Assembly (NCBI GenBank): GCA_947172415.1
Contig: OX359200.1
Span: 7,324,001-7,388,000, forward strand
Reading direction: 5' to 3'
Source of the DNA: Chondrosia reniformis
Taxonomy: Eukaryota > Porifera > Demospongiae > Chondrillida > Chondrillidae
Length of the DNA: 64,000 bases
Shown: positions 63,501 through 64,000 of the stretch, piece after piece
How positions within the stretch are numbered: the first letter of the stretch is position 1
Layout of the letters: each line of letters starts with the position of its first letter
Position numbers and translations under genes: made by a program
Notes under the pieces: generated by a model
What the model saw: the letters and a program-made list of their open reading frames with translations, nothing else
What the model was told of the DNA's origin: nothing
Database searches by the model: none

Positions 63501-64000
63501 ATTTCAAATTTTTATAAATCTTTACATTTGCCCTATCTTTCACAATACATTAATTTCGTATATCAGTATTTCAATGTACATTTGGTGCTATAACTCTATC
63601 AAATGGTATCATATGAAGCTTAAATTTGGTGGAGGCACTCACAGACATGTATGAAACATTTCCAATGAGGATTTGAAATTTTCAAAAATCTTTACATTTG
63701 CCCTATCTCTCACATTACATTAATTTCGTATATCAGTATTTCAATGTACATTTGGTGCTTTAACTCTACCAAATGGAATAATATGAACCTGAAATTTGGT
63801 GTAGGCACTCACAGACATGTATGAAACATTTACAAGGAGGATTTGAAATTTTCAAAAATCTTTACATTTGCCCTATCTCTAACAATACATTAATTTTGTA
63901 TATCAGTATTTCAATGAACATTTGGTGCTGTATCTCTATCAAATGGAATCATATGAAGCTTAAATTTGGTGTAGGCACTCACAGACATGTATGAAACATT
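60527..64000. repeat. 170-bp satellite array, continuing beyond the window
   Basis: About 20 monomers up to the window edge. From about 62.1 kb on it repeats the monomer order of 55.8-57.7 kb with an offset of 6,310 bp (for example tccaatgataatttc at 55811 and 62131 within reading error, and gtgctttaac at 57441 and 63751). Confidence 0.92.

Overview
The window is a piece of a compact animal nuclear genome. Introns are very short (often 35-100 nt), intergenic gaps are a few dozen to a few hundred bases, and most genes are arranged head-to-head or tail-to-tail. Every recognisable gene is a metazoan type: Integrator subunit, rotatin, PIH1D2, ESRP/Fusilli, TRIM-NHL with a filamin repeat. Gene density, intronless TRIM-NHL and RRM genes and the many short minisatellites suggest an early-branching invertebrate, most likely a demosponge; that placement is inference.

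Gene-dense part (1-39.9 kb). From left to right: a ciliary/centrosomal-type coiled-coil gene (-, 134-1900); cytochrome c oxidase subunit 4 (+, 2012-2828); PIH1D2 (-, 3159-4848); LENG1 (+, 4935-6604); mitochondrial Phe-tRNA synthetase FARS2 (-, 6618-7943); an RBM12/RBM12B-like RRM protein (+, 8018-10714); a three-dsRBM protein (-, 10877-12669); an ESRP/Fusilli splicing factor (+, 12728-15061); alanine aminotransferase (+, 15262-18610); a TRIM-NHL protein (-, 18857-21019); Integrator subunit 2 (-, 21102-25713); HEATR3/symportin (+, 25767-28579); and rotatin (-, 28709-39884). Five divergent pairs are separated by only 53-111 bp and probably share bidirectional promoters. Two of these carry palindromic motifs: a CRE between FARS2 and the RBM12-like gene, and an E-box between INTS2 and HEATR3.

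Minisatellites sit in many of these genes, both in frame inside exons and in introns. Four unrelated arrays in four genes all have a 33-bp unit. The largest fills a 2.05-kb rotatin intron. Each of its units carries a consensus 5' splice site in the same reading phase as the upstream exon, so it forms a ladder of about 60 potential alternative donors.

Satellite part (about 40.0-64.0 kb, running off the window). This is a 170-bp satellite of roughly 115 monomers with several levels of higher-order structure: 3-mers of 510 bp, and a 12-mer of 2,040 bp that appears identical in two successive copies. It is interrupted by four nearly identical copies of a 1,090-bp non-satellite element. The element holds a 92-codon open frame with no ATG start, whose translation is unchanged in all four copies, and a 13-bp hairpin inside that frame. 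I do not recognise the element. The compound unit (unique segment plus a variable number of nucleosome-sized repeats) is the least explained structure here. The array starts only about 130 bp upstream of the rotatin start codon.
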